Positions 8,289 through 16,503 are shown, numbered from the stretch's first letter. The stretch: DNA of 64,000 nucleotides from DASUBN01 sp036500225 (GCA_036500225.1 DASYCJ010000047.1:15785-79784); one strand, 5' to 3'. Made by a program: numbers and translations. The notes: generated by a model not told the origin, from the sequence alone.

Positions 8289-9728
8289 TCAGTTGCAGAC
8301 TCGCGAACCGGTGATGGGCTCGCAGTATTCGTGCGAACCCTTGTTGGATACCACTGCGTCGCTGCTGGCATTCATGCTGATGAACTTGATCTGGGCGGTG
8401 GCACGCTTGTTGGTGGCCAGCGCGGAGTTACCATCTGGCGCTGACAACAGTGAGCTTAAGGGCTGGCCGCCGATATGCACCGGTGCCGGAGCCGCGGAGG
8501 TCGCTTCCCTCACCGCAGGCATCGGGGCCGACGGCGCGGAGACCATATCTGTGCTGGCCTGAGCTTGTACGGAAGGTGCTTGCGCCAGCCGGACCATCCG
8601 GTGCGATTCGGGCGCGCCCACGTTCATGACGGTGGGAAGCACATGGTCTTGATCGAAGATGTCCATGGAGGCGATGCCCGATGGCTGTGCCAGACCAGAA
8701 GCCTGTAACACCGACATAGGCATGTGCCGGGCCGAGGCCATGGCTAGGAACCCGCCGAAGCACAGGGCCGTTGCTAGCATCACGCTGGTGATGCGCGGTG
8801 CGCCGGGAGCGTGGTGCGGGGTGATGAGCCGCTCGACGCGCATGGCGAGGTCGCCGCCGGTGACGCCCATGGCGGGACTCACGTCCCCGCTGCGCATCGC
8901 GGCCAGGTCAGTCAGGGCATGGGCGTAATGCAGTGCGTCGCCGCAAGCGTGCACCGCGGAATCATCGCAGCACAGTTCGCGCTCGCGACGCGCATCGCGG
9001 GATATCCAGCGCACCACCGGGTGATAGAACAGCAGGGTCTCGACGGCGACCTGCAGCAGGTTCACGAGGTAGTCGTAACGACGGATGTGAGAGAGTTCGT
9101 GAGCCAGCACCATCTCGAGCTGCAGCGCCGTGAGACCGGTCAGGGCCGCCGGCGGCAACAGGATCACCGGTTTCAACCAGCCGATGACGCAGGGCACCGC
9201 CACGCGGGCCGTGACCAGGAGCCGTACCCGTACCCGCACGCCGACCTGCAATGCGAGACGGCTCACGGTCTCCTGCCAGGCAGCGGGCGCAGCGTGTGAA
9301 GTCTGACGCGTGAGTAAGCGGGCGCGGCGCAGGCCGGCCAGCGACTTGAAACCGAGCAGCGCGACTCCGACGCTCCAGGCCGGCACGGTCCAGGGCACCA
9401 AGGGATGCAGCAAGGTACGCAGGGCCTCGAGCAGCGTCGGCTGCGGCGGCGGGGTGAATACGTGGACACCGGCAGCCAAGCCGGTGATCGCTGGCACCAC
9501 TTGCGGTGTGCCCATGAGATAGATGAGCGTCGCCACCGGCAGGAGCGCCAGCAGCGCGAGGGTGCCGAGGCTCAGGAGGTAACGCGCCTGGGGCGCGGCA
9601 TCGGTCATGTAGTTGCGCAGACAGGCATACACCGCGCCGACCAGCAACCCTTGCCACAGGAACTGCAGCAGGGTCCACCCTAAGTGATAGGCGAAGGAAC
9701 TGTCGCGGAGCGCGTCGAGGGCGTTCAT
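8289..9728 (-). CDS. BlaR1/MecR1-type M56 family membrane sensor peptidase
   Basis: A 479-residue inner-membrane metalloprotease of the BlaR1 type. Hydrophobic segments near residues 15-30, 45-70 and 110-130 precede a cytoplasmic zinc protease domain with HELSHIRRYD (HExxH) near residue 213 and a downstream RERELCCDDSAV motif; another membrane segment follows near residue 310. In characterised relatives, signal sensing activates the protease and leads to cleavage of the partner repressor. The C-terminal periplasmic part (about 150 residues, rich in Ala/Pro/Ser) does not look like a penicillin-binding sensor domain, so the signal is unknown. Its start overlaps the end of the blaI-like gene (ATGA), which fits one operon. 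Confidence 0.85.
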   Translation of the reverse strand: MNALDALRDSSFAYHLGWTLLQFLWQGLLVGAVYACLRNYMTDAAPQARYLLSLGTLALLALLPVATLIYLMGTPQVVPAITGLAAGVHVFTPPPQPTLLEALRTLLHPLVPWTVPAWSVGVALLGFKSLAGLRRARLLTRQTSHAAPAAWQETVSRLALQVGVRVRVRLLVTARVAVPCVIGWLKPVILLPPAALTGLTALQLEMVLAHELSHIRRYDYLVNLLQVAVETLLFYHPVVRWISRDARRERELCCDDSAVHACGDALHYAHALTDLAAMRSGDVSPAMGVTGGDLAMRVERLITPHHAPGAPRITSVMLATALCFGGFLAMASARHMPMSVLQASGLAQPSGIASMDIFDQDHVLPTVMNVGAPESHRMVRLAQAPSVQAQASTDMVSAPSAPMPAVREATSAAPAPVHIGGQPLSSLLSAPDGNSALATNKRATAQIKFISMNASSDAVVSNKGSHEYCEPITGSRVCN

Positions 9729-10132
9729 TTGTGCTGTTCCTCAAGCTCGTTGAGGCGGGCGCGGATCATGGCCAGTTCTTCGGCGCTCGCGGGCTTGCCC
9801 GACCCTAAGGCCTGCATCACCAGTTCGGCGGCGGAGTCCTCGAACACCCGGTGCAATAGTTTGCCCAAGAAACGTTTCTGGGCGCGACGCTGGGTTAGCG
9901 CGGCGGCATAGACATGGGCACGCTCGGAGGCGTCGCGTTTCACCAGGCCCTTCTGATGCATGATCTGTAGGGTGGTGAGCACGGTGGTGTAGGCCACAGG
10001 ATTGGCCTGGCCGAGTACCTCATGCACCTGCCGGACCGTGCTGTCACCCAACTGCCACAGTACACGCAGCACTTCCAGTTCGGCTTCCGTTGGCTCGGGC
10101 TGTTGGGTCTGAGCGGGGCGGCGGGGCGACAT
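9725..10132 (-). CDS. BlaI/MecI/CopY family transcriptional repressor
   Basis: A 135-residue winged-helix repressor. TEAELEVLRVLWQLGDSTVRQVHEVL followed by AYTTVLTTLQIMHQKGLVKR is the family DNA-binding region, and the C-terminal half provides dimerisation and, in relatives, the cleavage site. It is cotranscribed with the M56 sensor. Two 16-bp palindromes of the TACTA-N6-TAGTA type lie in the divergent promoter region and are the likely binding sites, so the operon should be autoregulated together with the facing lipoprotein gene. Confidence 0.9.
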   Translation of the reverse strand: MSPRRPAQTQQPEPTEAELEVLRVLWQLGDSTVRQVHEVLGQANPVAYTTVLTTLQIMHQKGLVKRDASERAHVYAAALTQRRAQKRFLGKLLHRVFEDSAAELVMQALGSGKPASAEELAMIRARLNELEEQHK

Positions 10133-10182
10133 GTCGTGGTATCCCTTGTAATATTCGCCCGCCGTTTAGGGGGCTTTCTTTG

Positions 10183-10188
10183 AGTATA
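10183..10188 (-). promoter_or_regulatory. Putative -10 of the blaI-like operon
   Basis: TATACT on the minus strand puts the start near 10176, about 44 bases before the repressor ATG. Operator 1 covers the spacer and -35 area, so repressor binding there would block this promoter. No good -35 hexamer is seen. Confidence 0.4.
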
Positions 10189-10195
10189 GACCAGC

Positions 10196-10211
10196 TACTA
10201 GGGTTCTAGTA
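10196..10211. promoter_or_regulatory. BlaI-type operator 1
   Basis: TACTAGGGTTCTAGTA: perfect inverted repeat of 6 bp around a 4-bp centre. It shares outer half-sites and total length with operator 2, centre to centre 49 bp away, and overlaps the upstream part of the blaI-like promoter. Confidence 0.65.
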
Positions 10212-10216
10212 TACCC

Positions 10217-10245
10217 TTGCCAATCCCCCATACCCCGGCTAATAT
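10217..10245 (+). promoter_or_regulatory. Putative promoter of the facing lipoprotein gene
   Basis: TTGCCA at 10217-10222 and TAATAT at 10240-10245 are spaced by 17 bp. The start would fall near 10252, inside operator 2, so repressor binding there would directly occlude it. Confidence 0.5.
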
Positions 10246-10260
10246 ACTATTCACTTAGTA
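10245..10260. promoter_or_regulatory. BlaI-type operator 2
   Basis: TACTATTCACTTAGTA: TACTA and TAGTA in inverted orientation with a 6-bp centre, the same 16-bp geometry as operator 1. It begins at the last base of the putative -10 and covers the start site of the lipoprotein promoter. Confidence 0.65.
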
Positions 10261-10307
10261 GATTCCGCATGGCGAGAGCCTGCATAAAAGCCCTGGAGAG
10301 ATAGCCC

Positions 10308-10640
10308 ATGATGAAGTTGCCCCTTGCCTGCGGACTCGTGCTGGCCTTAGGCCTAGCTGCCTGCGCCACCGACGATCCGAAGCCCATGGCCAGCACCGCT
10401 GCCCCGGCCCCGGCTGCTGCCGCGGCTCCGGCCGCCGGCACTGCCACGACCGCCCAGGCTGCCGTCAAGCCCAAGCTGGTGTGCGATGAGGAGAAGCCCC
10501 TGGGTTCGCTCTTGCCCCAGCGCATCTGCGTGACCCCGGAAGAGGCAGCCGCGCGCCAGAAGGCCGCGCAGGACCGTATGCGCAACATGCAGAACCAGTC
10601 GGCCATGGGTCCTGGTGCTGGCAGCAGCAGCGGCGGCTGA
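10308..10640 (+). CDS. Small Ala/Pro-rich lipoprotein
   Basis: Function not recognised. The 110-residue product has a signal peptide ending in the lipobox LAAC (Cys about residue 19), then a low-complexity Ala/Pro linker, a short conserved-looking core VCDEEKPLGSLLPQRICVTPEE with two Cys that could form a disulfide, and a Gln/Met-rich tail ending in Ser/Gly. GGAGA lies at a normal distance before the ATG pair at 10308. The divergent position and the palindrome over its promoter suggest control by the BlaI-like repressor; that is inference. A strong terminator follows, so it is a single-gene unit. Confidence 0.7.
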   Translation: MMKLPLACGLVLALGLAACATDDPKPMASTAAPAPAAAAAPAAGTATTAQAAVKPKLVCDEEKPLGSLLPQRICVTPEEAAARQKAAQDRMRNMQNQSAMGPGAGSSSGG

Positions 10641-10667
10641 TCCCAGCCCACCACGCCTGATGTCGAT

Positions 10668-10701
10668 GCACGGCCGGTTACAATACCGGCCGTGCTTTTT
10701 T
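10668..10701 (+). terminator. Intrinsic terminator after the lipoprotein gene
   Basis: GCACGGCCGG and CCGGCCGTGC form a perfect 10-bp stem with an 8-nt loop, followed directly by TTTTTTA. It separates the lipoprotein gene from hutU, whose GTG start is 20 bases further on. Confidence 0.92.
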
Positions 10702-10720
10702 ATGCCTGAGGATATCGAGC

Positions 10721-12391
10721 GTGGCTACCCGTTTCCGTGACGTCGACCTGCATGCCCCCACCGGCCCCACCTTGAGCTGTAAGGGTTGGCAGCAGGAAGC
10801 GGCGCTGCGCATGTTGCACAACAACCTTGATCCGATGGTGGCCGAGAACCCGAAGGAGCTGGTGGTCTATGGCGGCATCGGCCGCGCCGCCCGCGACTGG
10901 GAGAGCTTCGATGCCATCGTCGCGACCCTGAAGCGCCTGGGCGATGACGAGACCCTGCTGATCCAGTCCGGCCGTCCGGTGGGTGTATTCAAGACCCATG
11001 AGGGTGCGCCGCGGGTGCTGCTCGCCAATTCCAACCTGGTGGGCAAGTGGGCCGATTGGGACAACTTCTTCGAGCTCGATAAGAAGGGCCTGATGATGTA
11101 TGGCCAGATGACGGCCGGCTCCTGGATATATATAGGTTCCCAGGGCATCGTGCAGGGCACCTACGAGACCTTCGTCGAGGCGGTGCGCCAGCATCACAAG
11201 GGCGACGCGAAAGGTAGATGGCTGCTGACCGGCGGCCTCGGCGGCATGGGTGGTGCCCAGCCTCTCGCTGCGGTGTTCGCCGGTCTGAACTGCCTGGCGG
11301 TGGAAGTGGATGAAACCCGCATCGACAAGCGCTTGGCCACGGGCTATCTCGACTACAAGGCCACCAGCCTCAAGCAGGCGGTGGAGATGCTAAAGCAAGC
11401 TGCGGAGAAGGGTGAAGCCAAGTCCGTAGGTCTTCTGGGTAATGCGGCGGAAGTGTTCGAAGAGATACTCAAGAGCGACTATTTGCCGCACCTGGTCACG
11501 GACCAGACCTCGGCCCACGATCCGCTGAATGGTTATATCCCCGTAGGCTATTCGCTGGCGAAAGCCGCGGAACTGCGCAAGGCCGATCCCAAGAAGTATG
11601 TCGAGCTCGCGAAGCTTTCCATGGCCCGTCAGGTCCGCGCCATGCTGGGACTCCAGGCCAAGGGCATCCCCACCTTCGACTACGGTAACAACATCCGCGC
11701 CATGGCCCAGGACGCAGGCGTCAGTAACGCCTTCGACTTCAAGGGCTTCGTGCCCCTCTATATAAGGCCGCTGTTCTGCGAGGGCATGGGTCCGTTCCGC
11801 TGGGCCGCGCTCTCCGGCGACCCGGAAGATATCTATAAGACCGATGCCAAGGCCAAGGAACTCTTCCCGGACAAGGTGCATCTGCATCGTTGGTTGGATA
11901 TGGCTCGGGCCCGGATCAAGTTCCAGGGCCTGCCGGCTCGCATCTGCTGGCTCGGCTACAAGGAGCGCCACAAACTGGGCTTGGCTTTCAACGAGATGGT
12001 GAAGAGCGGTGAGCTCAAAGCGCCGGTGGTCATCGGCCGCGATCATCTGGACTCAGGCTCCGTGGCCTCTCCCAACCGCGAGACCGAGGGCATGAAGGAC
12101 GGCACCGATGCGGTGGCGGACTGGCCGATCCTGAATGCGCTGCTCAATACTGCGAGTGGGGCCTCTTGGGTGAGTTTCCATCATGGCGGCGGCGTGGGCA
12201 TGGGCTATTCCCTGCATGCCGGCGTGGTGATCGTGGCGGACGGCACCGAGCGTGCTGCCCAGGCCCTGAACCGTGTACTGATCAACGATCCGGGCACCGG
12301 GGTGATGCGCCACGCTGACGCGGGCTATGAGCGGGCGATCGAGGTGGCGCGGGAGCGCGGCCTGGACCTGCCCATGTTCGGATCGCGCTGA
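10721..12391 (+). CDS. hutU: Urocanate hydratase
   Basis: Second enzyme of histidine degradation: adds water to urocanate to give 4-imidazolone-5-propionate, using tightly bound NAD. The 556-residue length and family blocks are clear: YGGIGRAARDWESFD, IQSGRPVGVFKTHE, the GGLGGMGGAQP dinucleotide loop, and the RICWLGYKERHKLG segment with the active-site Cys. The GTG at 10721 follows GAGGA. pxpA starts 15 bases after the stop, so hutU heads a likely hutU-pxpABC transcript, apart from the other hut genes. Confidence 0.97.
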   Translation: MATRFRDVDLHAPTGPTLSCKGWQQEAALRMLHNNLDPMVAENPKELVVYGGIGRAARDWESFDAIVATLKRLGDDETLLIQSGRPVGVFKTHEGAPRVLLANSNLVGKWADWDNFFELDKKGLMMYGQMTAGSWIYIGSQGIVQGTYETFVEAVRQHHKGDAKGRWLLTGGLGGMGGAQPLAAVFAGLNCLAVEVDETRIDKRLATGYLDYKATSLKQAVEMLKQAAEKGEAKSVGLLGNAAEVFEEILKSDYLPHLVTDQTSAHDPLNGYIPVGYSLAKAAELRKADPKKYVELAKLSMARQVRAMLGLQAKGIPTFDYGNNIRAMAQDAGVSNAFDFKGFVPLYIRPLFCEGMGPFRWAALSGDPEDIYKTDAKAKELFPDKVHLHRWLDMARARIKFQGLPARICWLGYKERHKLGLAFNEMVKSGELKAPVVIGRDHLDSGSVASPNRETEGMKDGTDAVADWPILNALLNTASGASWVSFHHGGGVGMGYSLHAGVVIVADGTERAAQALNRVLINDPGTGVMRHADAGYERAIEVARERGLDLPMFGSR

Positions 12392-12406
12392 GCGGCTGAC
12401 GGCCGC

Positions 12407-13147
12407 ATGCACATCGACCTCAACGCAGACGTAGGGGAGGAGTGCGGAGACGATGCGGCACTGATCCCGCTGCTCAGCAGCGCCAACGTGTGCTGCGGCG
12501 TCCATGCCGGTGGTCCTGAGACCATGCGCCGCACCGTGGCTCGGTGTGTGACGAATTCCGTCGCCATCGGCGCGCATTTCTCCTATCCGGACAGGGAGCA
12601 TTTCGGTCGCCGCGACCTGGACCTGCCACCCACTGACATCACAGCCAGCGTCCTGCAGCAGCTCCGTGAGCTGGATGCCATAGCCCGGGTCGCAGGCTCG
12701 CACATCCGTTATCTCAAGGCCCACGGCGCCCTCTATAACCGCATGGCGGTGGATGCTGTCGTGGCGGATGCAGTGATCGCCGCCCTCAAGGCTTTCGAAC
12801 CCAGCCTTCCTTTGCTCACCCTCCCGGACTGCACCGCTATGACACGCGCCAGATCTCAGGGCGTGACCGTCGTGGGTGAGGCCTTCGCTGACCGCGGTTA
12901 TCGGGACGACGGCCGGCTCCAACCCCGCGGTGAAGCCGGGGCCTTGCTCACGGATTCCGTCCAGGTATCGGAGCGCGTCGTCACTTGGCTGCGCACCGGC
13001 AGCCTGCCGAGCGTCACGGGCAAACCCTTGAAGATCACAGCTCGCTCTCTATGCGTGCATGGGGATACACCGGGCGCGGCGAAGATCGCAGGTCACTTGT
13101 GCGACGCGCTGCGAGGTGCCGGCATCGCCATCGAGGCCTTCGCATGA
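12407..13147 (+). CDS. pxpA: 5-oxoprolinase subunit A (LamB/YcsF family)
   Basis: Component of the three-part ATP-dependent 5-oxoprolinase that opens 5-oxoproline to glutamate. The 246-residue protein begins MHIDLNADVGEECGDD, the family hallmark, and contains ANVCCGVHAGG, IGAHFSYPD and YLKAHGALYN, typical of the polysaccharide-deacetylase-like barrel. Its stop overlaps the pxpB start (ATGA). Being 15 bases after hutU ties it to histidine and glutamate metabolism in this organism. Confidence 0.95.
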   Translation: MHIDLNADVGEECGDDAALIPLLSSANVCCGVHAGGPETMRRTVARCVTNSVAIGAHFSYPDREHFGRRDLDLPPTDITASVLQQLRELDAIARVAGSHIRYLKAHGALYNRMAVDAVVADAVIAALKAFEPSLPLLTLPDCTAMTRARSQGVTVVGEAFADRGYRDDGRLQPRGEAGALLTDSVQVSERVVTWLRTGSLPSVTGKPLKITARSLCVHGDTPGAAKIAGHLCDALRGAGIAIEAFA

Positions 13148-13749
13148 GGTCGCGGTTCATGGGCGATGGTGCATTGCTGGTGGAACTGGATGGTCCCGAT
13201 CTGGCCCACGCACTGCGGCGCGCCCTGTTGCGGGAAGACCTGGCCGGTGTGAAGGAACTCATCCCCGGCCAAGCTTCGCTGCTGATAGTGGCGGATCCCT
13301 TGGTCGCTGATCTTGACGCCATCGCCGCGCATCTGCCGGCGGTGAAAGCGGAGCCGATGCTCGCCGGACGGCTGCATGAATTCGATGTGGTCTACGAAGG
13401 CGAAGATCTCCCATCGCTAGCCAAGGAGCTCGGCATGGGAGTATCGGAGCTCGTCAGGCGGCATACTCAAGCAGTATATGAGGTGGCGTTCCTGGGTTTC
13501 GTGCCGGGCTTCGGCTATCTGACCGGTCTCGATCCGGCATTGCGTGTGGCACGCCGCAGCAAGCCGCGTATCCGTGTGCCTGCAGGCAGCGTGGCGCTGG
13601 CGGACGGCTATACCGGGCTCTATCCGCAGGCGACTCCCGGCGGTTGGCACATCCTCGGCCGTTGCGATGCCCAACTCTTCGACGCGACCTTGGCCCAGCC
13701 GGCTTTGCTCGCGCCCGGCGACCGGGTGCGGTTCAAGGTGGCCACATGA
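13144..13749 (+). CDS. pxpB: 5-oxoprolinase subunit B (KipI-like)
   Basis: Second component of 5-oxoprolinase, related to KipI. The 201-residue protein carries YEVAFLGFVPGFGYLTGL and the GSVALADGYTGLYPQ-ATPGGW block typical of the family. The ATG at 13144 overlaps the pxpA stop; a second ATG at 13159 is possible. An open extension reaches upstream to 12985 but overlaps pxpA heavily and lacks family similarity. Its stop overlaps the pxpC start, so the three subunits are probably made in balanced amounts by coupled translation. Confidence 0.94.
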   Translation: MRSRFMGDGALLVELDGPDLAHALRRALLREDLAGVKELIPGQASLLIVADPLVADLDAIAAHLPAVKAEPMLAGRLHEFDVVYEGEDLPSLAKELGMGVSELVRRHTQAVYEVAFLGFVPGFGYLTGLDPALRVARRSKPRIRVPAGSVALADGYTGLYPQATPGGWHILGRCDAQLFDATLAQPALLAPGDRVRFKVAT

Positions 13750-14771
13750 TCGAGGTCCTCGAAGCCGGGACTCTCACGACACTCCAGGATCTGGGGCGCA
13801 GTGGTCTCGGCCATCTGGGTGTGTCGCCAGCCGGTGCCGCCGATGCCGTCAGTCTGCGCATCGCCAACCGCCTGGTAGGCAATCCGGATACCTGCGCTGC
13901 GTTGGAGATGACCGCTGCCGGCGTGAGCCTGCGTTTCGATGTGGATGAGCGCATCGCTATCACGGGCGGCGCCCTGGCGGCGCAACTCGATGGCGAACCT
14001 GTCCCCATGTATCAGACCCTGACAGTGAAAGCTGGCAGGGTGCTTGACTGTGGGCGTATCGAGAGTGGATGGCGTAGTTACCTGGCCATCGCCGGTGGCT
14101 TCGACGCGACGCCGGTGCTGAGCAGCCGCTCGACGGACACGCTCTCGGGTCTTGGACCTGAACCCCTGAGTGCCGGGGCGCGGCTCATCGCCGGTACCAG
14201 TGCGGTATTCACTGAAGGCTTCTATCTGCGCTCCCCACCGCGCTATGGAACATCCGCCCGCTTGCGTGTCGTGGCCGGCCCGCATCAGGAGTGGTTCACG
14301 TCTGCGGCCTTGCTCAGCTTGCGTGAGTCCATTTTCAAAGTCTCGCCCCAGAGTGACCGGACCGGCGTTCGCCTAGAGAGCACGCCCTTGCAGCGTATCC
14401 GCAATGATGAGTTGCCTTCCATGGGCATGGTCACCGGCGCGGTGCAAGTGCCGCACTCCGGCCAGGCCATCGTGCTGCTCGGCAACCATGGCGCCACCGG
14501 CGGGTATCCCGTGATCGCGAATGTGATCGCTGCAGATCTGCATCTCCTGGCGCAACTCGCGCCGGGCAGTGAGCTGCGGTTCGCCGATGTGAGTCGCGCC
14601 GAGGCGGTGGATGCGTTGCGCGAGCAGGAGTCACGCTTGCAGCGGGATATGGTCAGCGCCGATGCGAGCCTTCTGGCGGCGCGTGCGCTCATGACCTTGG
14701 CGGGCGGCCATGCAAGTCTGAAGCAGGCCGCCGTCAGAGACGGGAACCGTCGTATCCGTATCCGCAAGTAA
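13746..14771 (+). CDS. pxpC: 5-oxoprolinase subunit C (KipA-like)
   Basis: Third component of 5-oxoprolinase, 341 residues, historically annotated as a biotin-dependent carboxyltransferase domain protein or KipA. Visible family blocks are MIEVLEAGTLTTLQDLGR, GHLGVSPAGAADAVSLR, ITGGALAAQLDG and a late GNHGATGGYPVIA. The ATG at 13746 overlaps the pxpB stop. It ends 14 bases before the NlpC/P60 gene, which has its own -10-like sequence. Confidence 0.94.
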   Translation: MIEVLEAGTLTTLQDLGRSGLGHLGVSPAGAADAVSLRIANRLVGNPDTCAALEMTAAGVSLRFDVDERIAITGGALAAQLDGEPVPMYQTLTVKAGRVLDCGRIESGWRSYLAIAGGFDATPVLSSRSTDTLSGLGPEPLSAGARLIAGTSAVFTEGFYLRSPPRYGTSARLRVVAGPHQEWFTSAALLSLRESIFKVSPQSDRTGVRLESTPLQRIRNDELPSMGMVTGAVQVPHSGQAIVLLGNHGATGGYPVIANVIAADLHLLAQLAPGSELRFADVSRAEAVDALREQESRLQRDMVSADASLLAARALMTLAGGHASLKQAAVRDGNRRIRIRK

Positions 14772-14779
14772 CCGCGGCT

Positions 14780-14785
14780 TATAAT
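14780..14785 (+). promoter_or_regulatory. TATAAT box touching the NlpC/P60 gene start
   Basis: A perfect -10 consensus ends one base before the ATG at 14786. A start 6-7 bases downstream would fall at 14792, exactly on an in-frame GTG, suggesting a leaderless mRNA. No strong -35 is visible and no ribosome binding site precedes the ATG. Confidence 0.4.
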
Positions 14786-15256
14786 ATGGGCGTGAAGATA
14801 CAGGCTGTCTGGCTGTTTTCCTGTCTGGCGTCCCTGACCGGTTGCGCCCAATGGCCCGAACCGTCTACCGCTCCTGTACCCAGCGCTGAACAACTCGATG
14901 TCGGTAAGCGTGCCGCGACGTTCGCCCAGCAGCAGGAAGGCGTGCCATACCAATATGGCGGCCATACTCCCCGTGGCTTCGATTGCAGCGGGCTCGTGTA
15001 CTACGTCTATGGCAAGCTGGGCGTGAGCCTGCCCCGTACCGCTGCCGCCCAGTACGACCACACCCCACGGGTGGGTCGCGGCGACTTAAAGGCTGGAGAT
15101 CTGGTGTTTTTCTACGGCGGCAACATCATGCATGTGGGTATCTACGTGGGGGATGGCTGGTTCATCCACGCCCCCGAGACTGGCAAGCCGGTGGCGGGTG
15201 CCTGGCTTAACGCCGGCTATTGGGCCCAAAATTACTACGGTGCAGGCCGTCCTTGA
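14786..15256 (+). CDS. NlpC/P60 family lipoprotein peptidase
   Basis: Probable peptidoglycan endopeptidase anchored as a lipoprotein. A signal peptide ends at the lipobox LTGC (Cys about residue 20); the catalytic domain shows GVPYQYGGHTPRGFDCSGLVYYVY with the nucleophile Cys, then GDLVFFYGGNIMHVGIYVG with the catalytic His. Length 156 aa fits a minimal exported NlpC/P60 protein. The start may instead be GTG at 14792, six bases on, given the adjacent TATAAT and lack of a ribosome binding site. The stop overlaps the TTG start of the transporter gene. Confidence 0.9.
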   Translation: MGVKIQAVWLFSCLASLTGCAQWPEPSTAPVPSAEQLDVGKRAATFAQQQEGVPYQYGGHTPRGFDCSGLVYYVYGKLGVSLPRTAAAQYDHTPRVGRGDLKAGDLVFFYGGNIMHVGIYVGDGWFIHAPETGKPVAGAWLNAGYWAQNYYGAGRP

Positions 15257-16503
15257 AACTGGCGCCGCAGGGCCGACTGCACAGCATCCATCCCACAGCC
15301 CGCCGTCTCTTGGCGGCGCGCACGCTGCGTAGCGTCGCCCAGGGCGCCCTGGTGGCGGATCTGTCCTTGTATCTGCATGCCTTGAGTTGGAGTGGCCTCG
15401 GCATCGGCCTCACCTTCACCGCCGCCGGCTTGGGCGCTGCGTTTATCAGTTTGCTCATCGGCCGGCTGAGTGACCGTTACCGGCGTAAACCATTCCTCCT
15501 GGGTTATGAGGCGCTCACGGTGCTGTGCGGCCTCACGCCGCTGCTCAGTCACTCCACGGCCTTACTGGTGGCCGCGATCGTGGTAGGTGGCTTCGGTCGC
15601 GGTATGAACGGCGCCGCTGGGCCTTTCGGGCCTGCCGAGCAGGCCTGGTTGGCGGAAGCTGTGCCGCAGTCGCAACGCGCCTGGGTCTACAGCATCAACA
15701 ACGCCTTAGGCTTCTTCGGCATGGCCTTGGGCGCTTTGTTGGCCGTGATCCCGGGCTTGTTATTGCATCGGTTGCCCATCACCCAGGCTTACAGCCTGCT
15801 GTTCCTGATCGTGATCGCCGGGGCCGTGGGCAACCTCTTGTTGCTTGCGACTACCGCAGAAGCGCCACGCGGCGAGACCCTGGCGCCGGGGCATCGGCAG
15901 CTGCGCATGCAGCGTTGGGAGAATAATCTCTTGTGGCGTCTGGTGCGCCTCAATGCCTTGAACGGCTTCTCCATGGGACTCACGGGTCCGCTGGTCTCCT
16001 ATTGGTTCGCCTTGAAGTTCGATGCCGGGCCGGATCGGATCGCACCGGTGATGGCGGGGACCTTCCTGCTGGCAGCGGTGATGGCGCTGTTCGCTGGCCG
16101 AGTGGCCATGCGCCACGGTCTTTCGCGGGCGGTGGTCTGGAGTCGAGGTATCGGCGTATTGATGCTCTTGGCTTTGCCGTTCATGCCCTGGTTCTGGCTG
16201 GCGGCACTGATCTACATGCTGCGCTTGGCCAGCGGCGGCGCCTCGGTGGGCGCGCGTCAGGCACAGATTGCGACACTGGTAAGGGATGAACGGCGCGGGC
16301 TCGCGGCCAGCGTGAATGCGGCATCGTTCCAGATACCTCAGTCGGCGGGGCCGGGCGTGGCAGGCCCCATGATCGCCGCTGGCTGGTTCATCACGCCGTT
16401 CTGCCTCGCAGCTGCCTTGCAGGCGATCTACGTGTTGGGCTATGACCGGATGTTCGGCCGTTACGATCGGCGTGCCGATGCGCAGGCGGACGTTCGGTCC
16501 TAA
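15253..16503 (+). CDS. Major facilitator superfamily transporter
   Basis: An inner-membrane transporter of about 416 residues with roughly 12 hydrophobic segments. The loop between helices 2 and 3 has IGRLSDRYRRKPFLLGYE, the MFS motif A (G-x3-D-R/K-x-G/R-R-K), and a weaker copy, FAGRVAMRHG, occurs in the second half. Substrate cannot be assigned; drug efflux-type MFS proteins are the nearest in look. The TTG at 15253 overlaps the previous stop as TTGA, implying coupling; a longer form from 15220 is possible but adds a non-homologous leader. It converges on the DUF4382 gene with only 13 bases between. Confidence 0.85.
   Translation: MKLAPQGRLHSIHPTARRLLAARTLRSVAQGALVADLSLYLHALSWSGLGIGLTFTAAGLGAAFISLLIGRLSDRYRRKPFLLGYEALTVLCGLTPLLSHSTALLVAAIVVGGFGRGMNGAAGPFGPAEQAWLAEAVPQSQRAWVYSINNALGFFGMALGALLAVIPGLLLHRLPITQAYSLLFLIVIAGAVGNLLLLATTAEAPRGETLAPGHRQLRMQRWENNLLWRLVRLNALNGFSMGLTGPLVSYWFALKFDAGPDRIAPVMAGTFLLAAVMALFAGRVAMRHGLSRAVVWSRGIGVLMLLALPFMPWFWLAALIYMLRLASGGASVGARQAQIATLVRDERRGLAASVNAASFQIPQSAGPGVAGPMIAAGWFITPFCLAAALQAIYVLGYDRMFGRYDRRADAQADVRS

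Noticed and set aside
8212..8562. Plus-strand frame of 116 codons opposite the end of the M56 peptidase gene
   Set aside because: It overlaps the terminator and the antisense of a well-supported gene, and its translation has no recognisable domain or ribosome binding site.
12985..13143. Upstream extension of pxpB inside pxpA
   Set aside because: The frame is open but the translation lacks similarity to the family and overlaps pxpA almost fully; the ATGA overlap at 13144 is the natural start.
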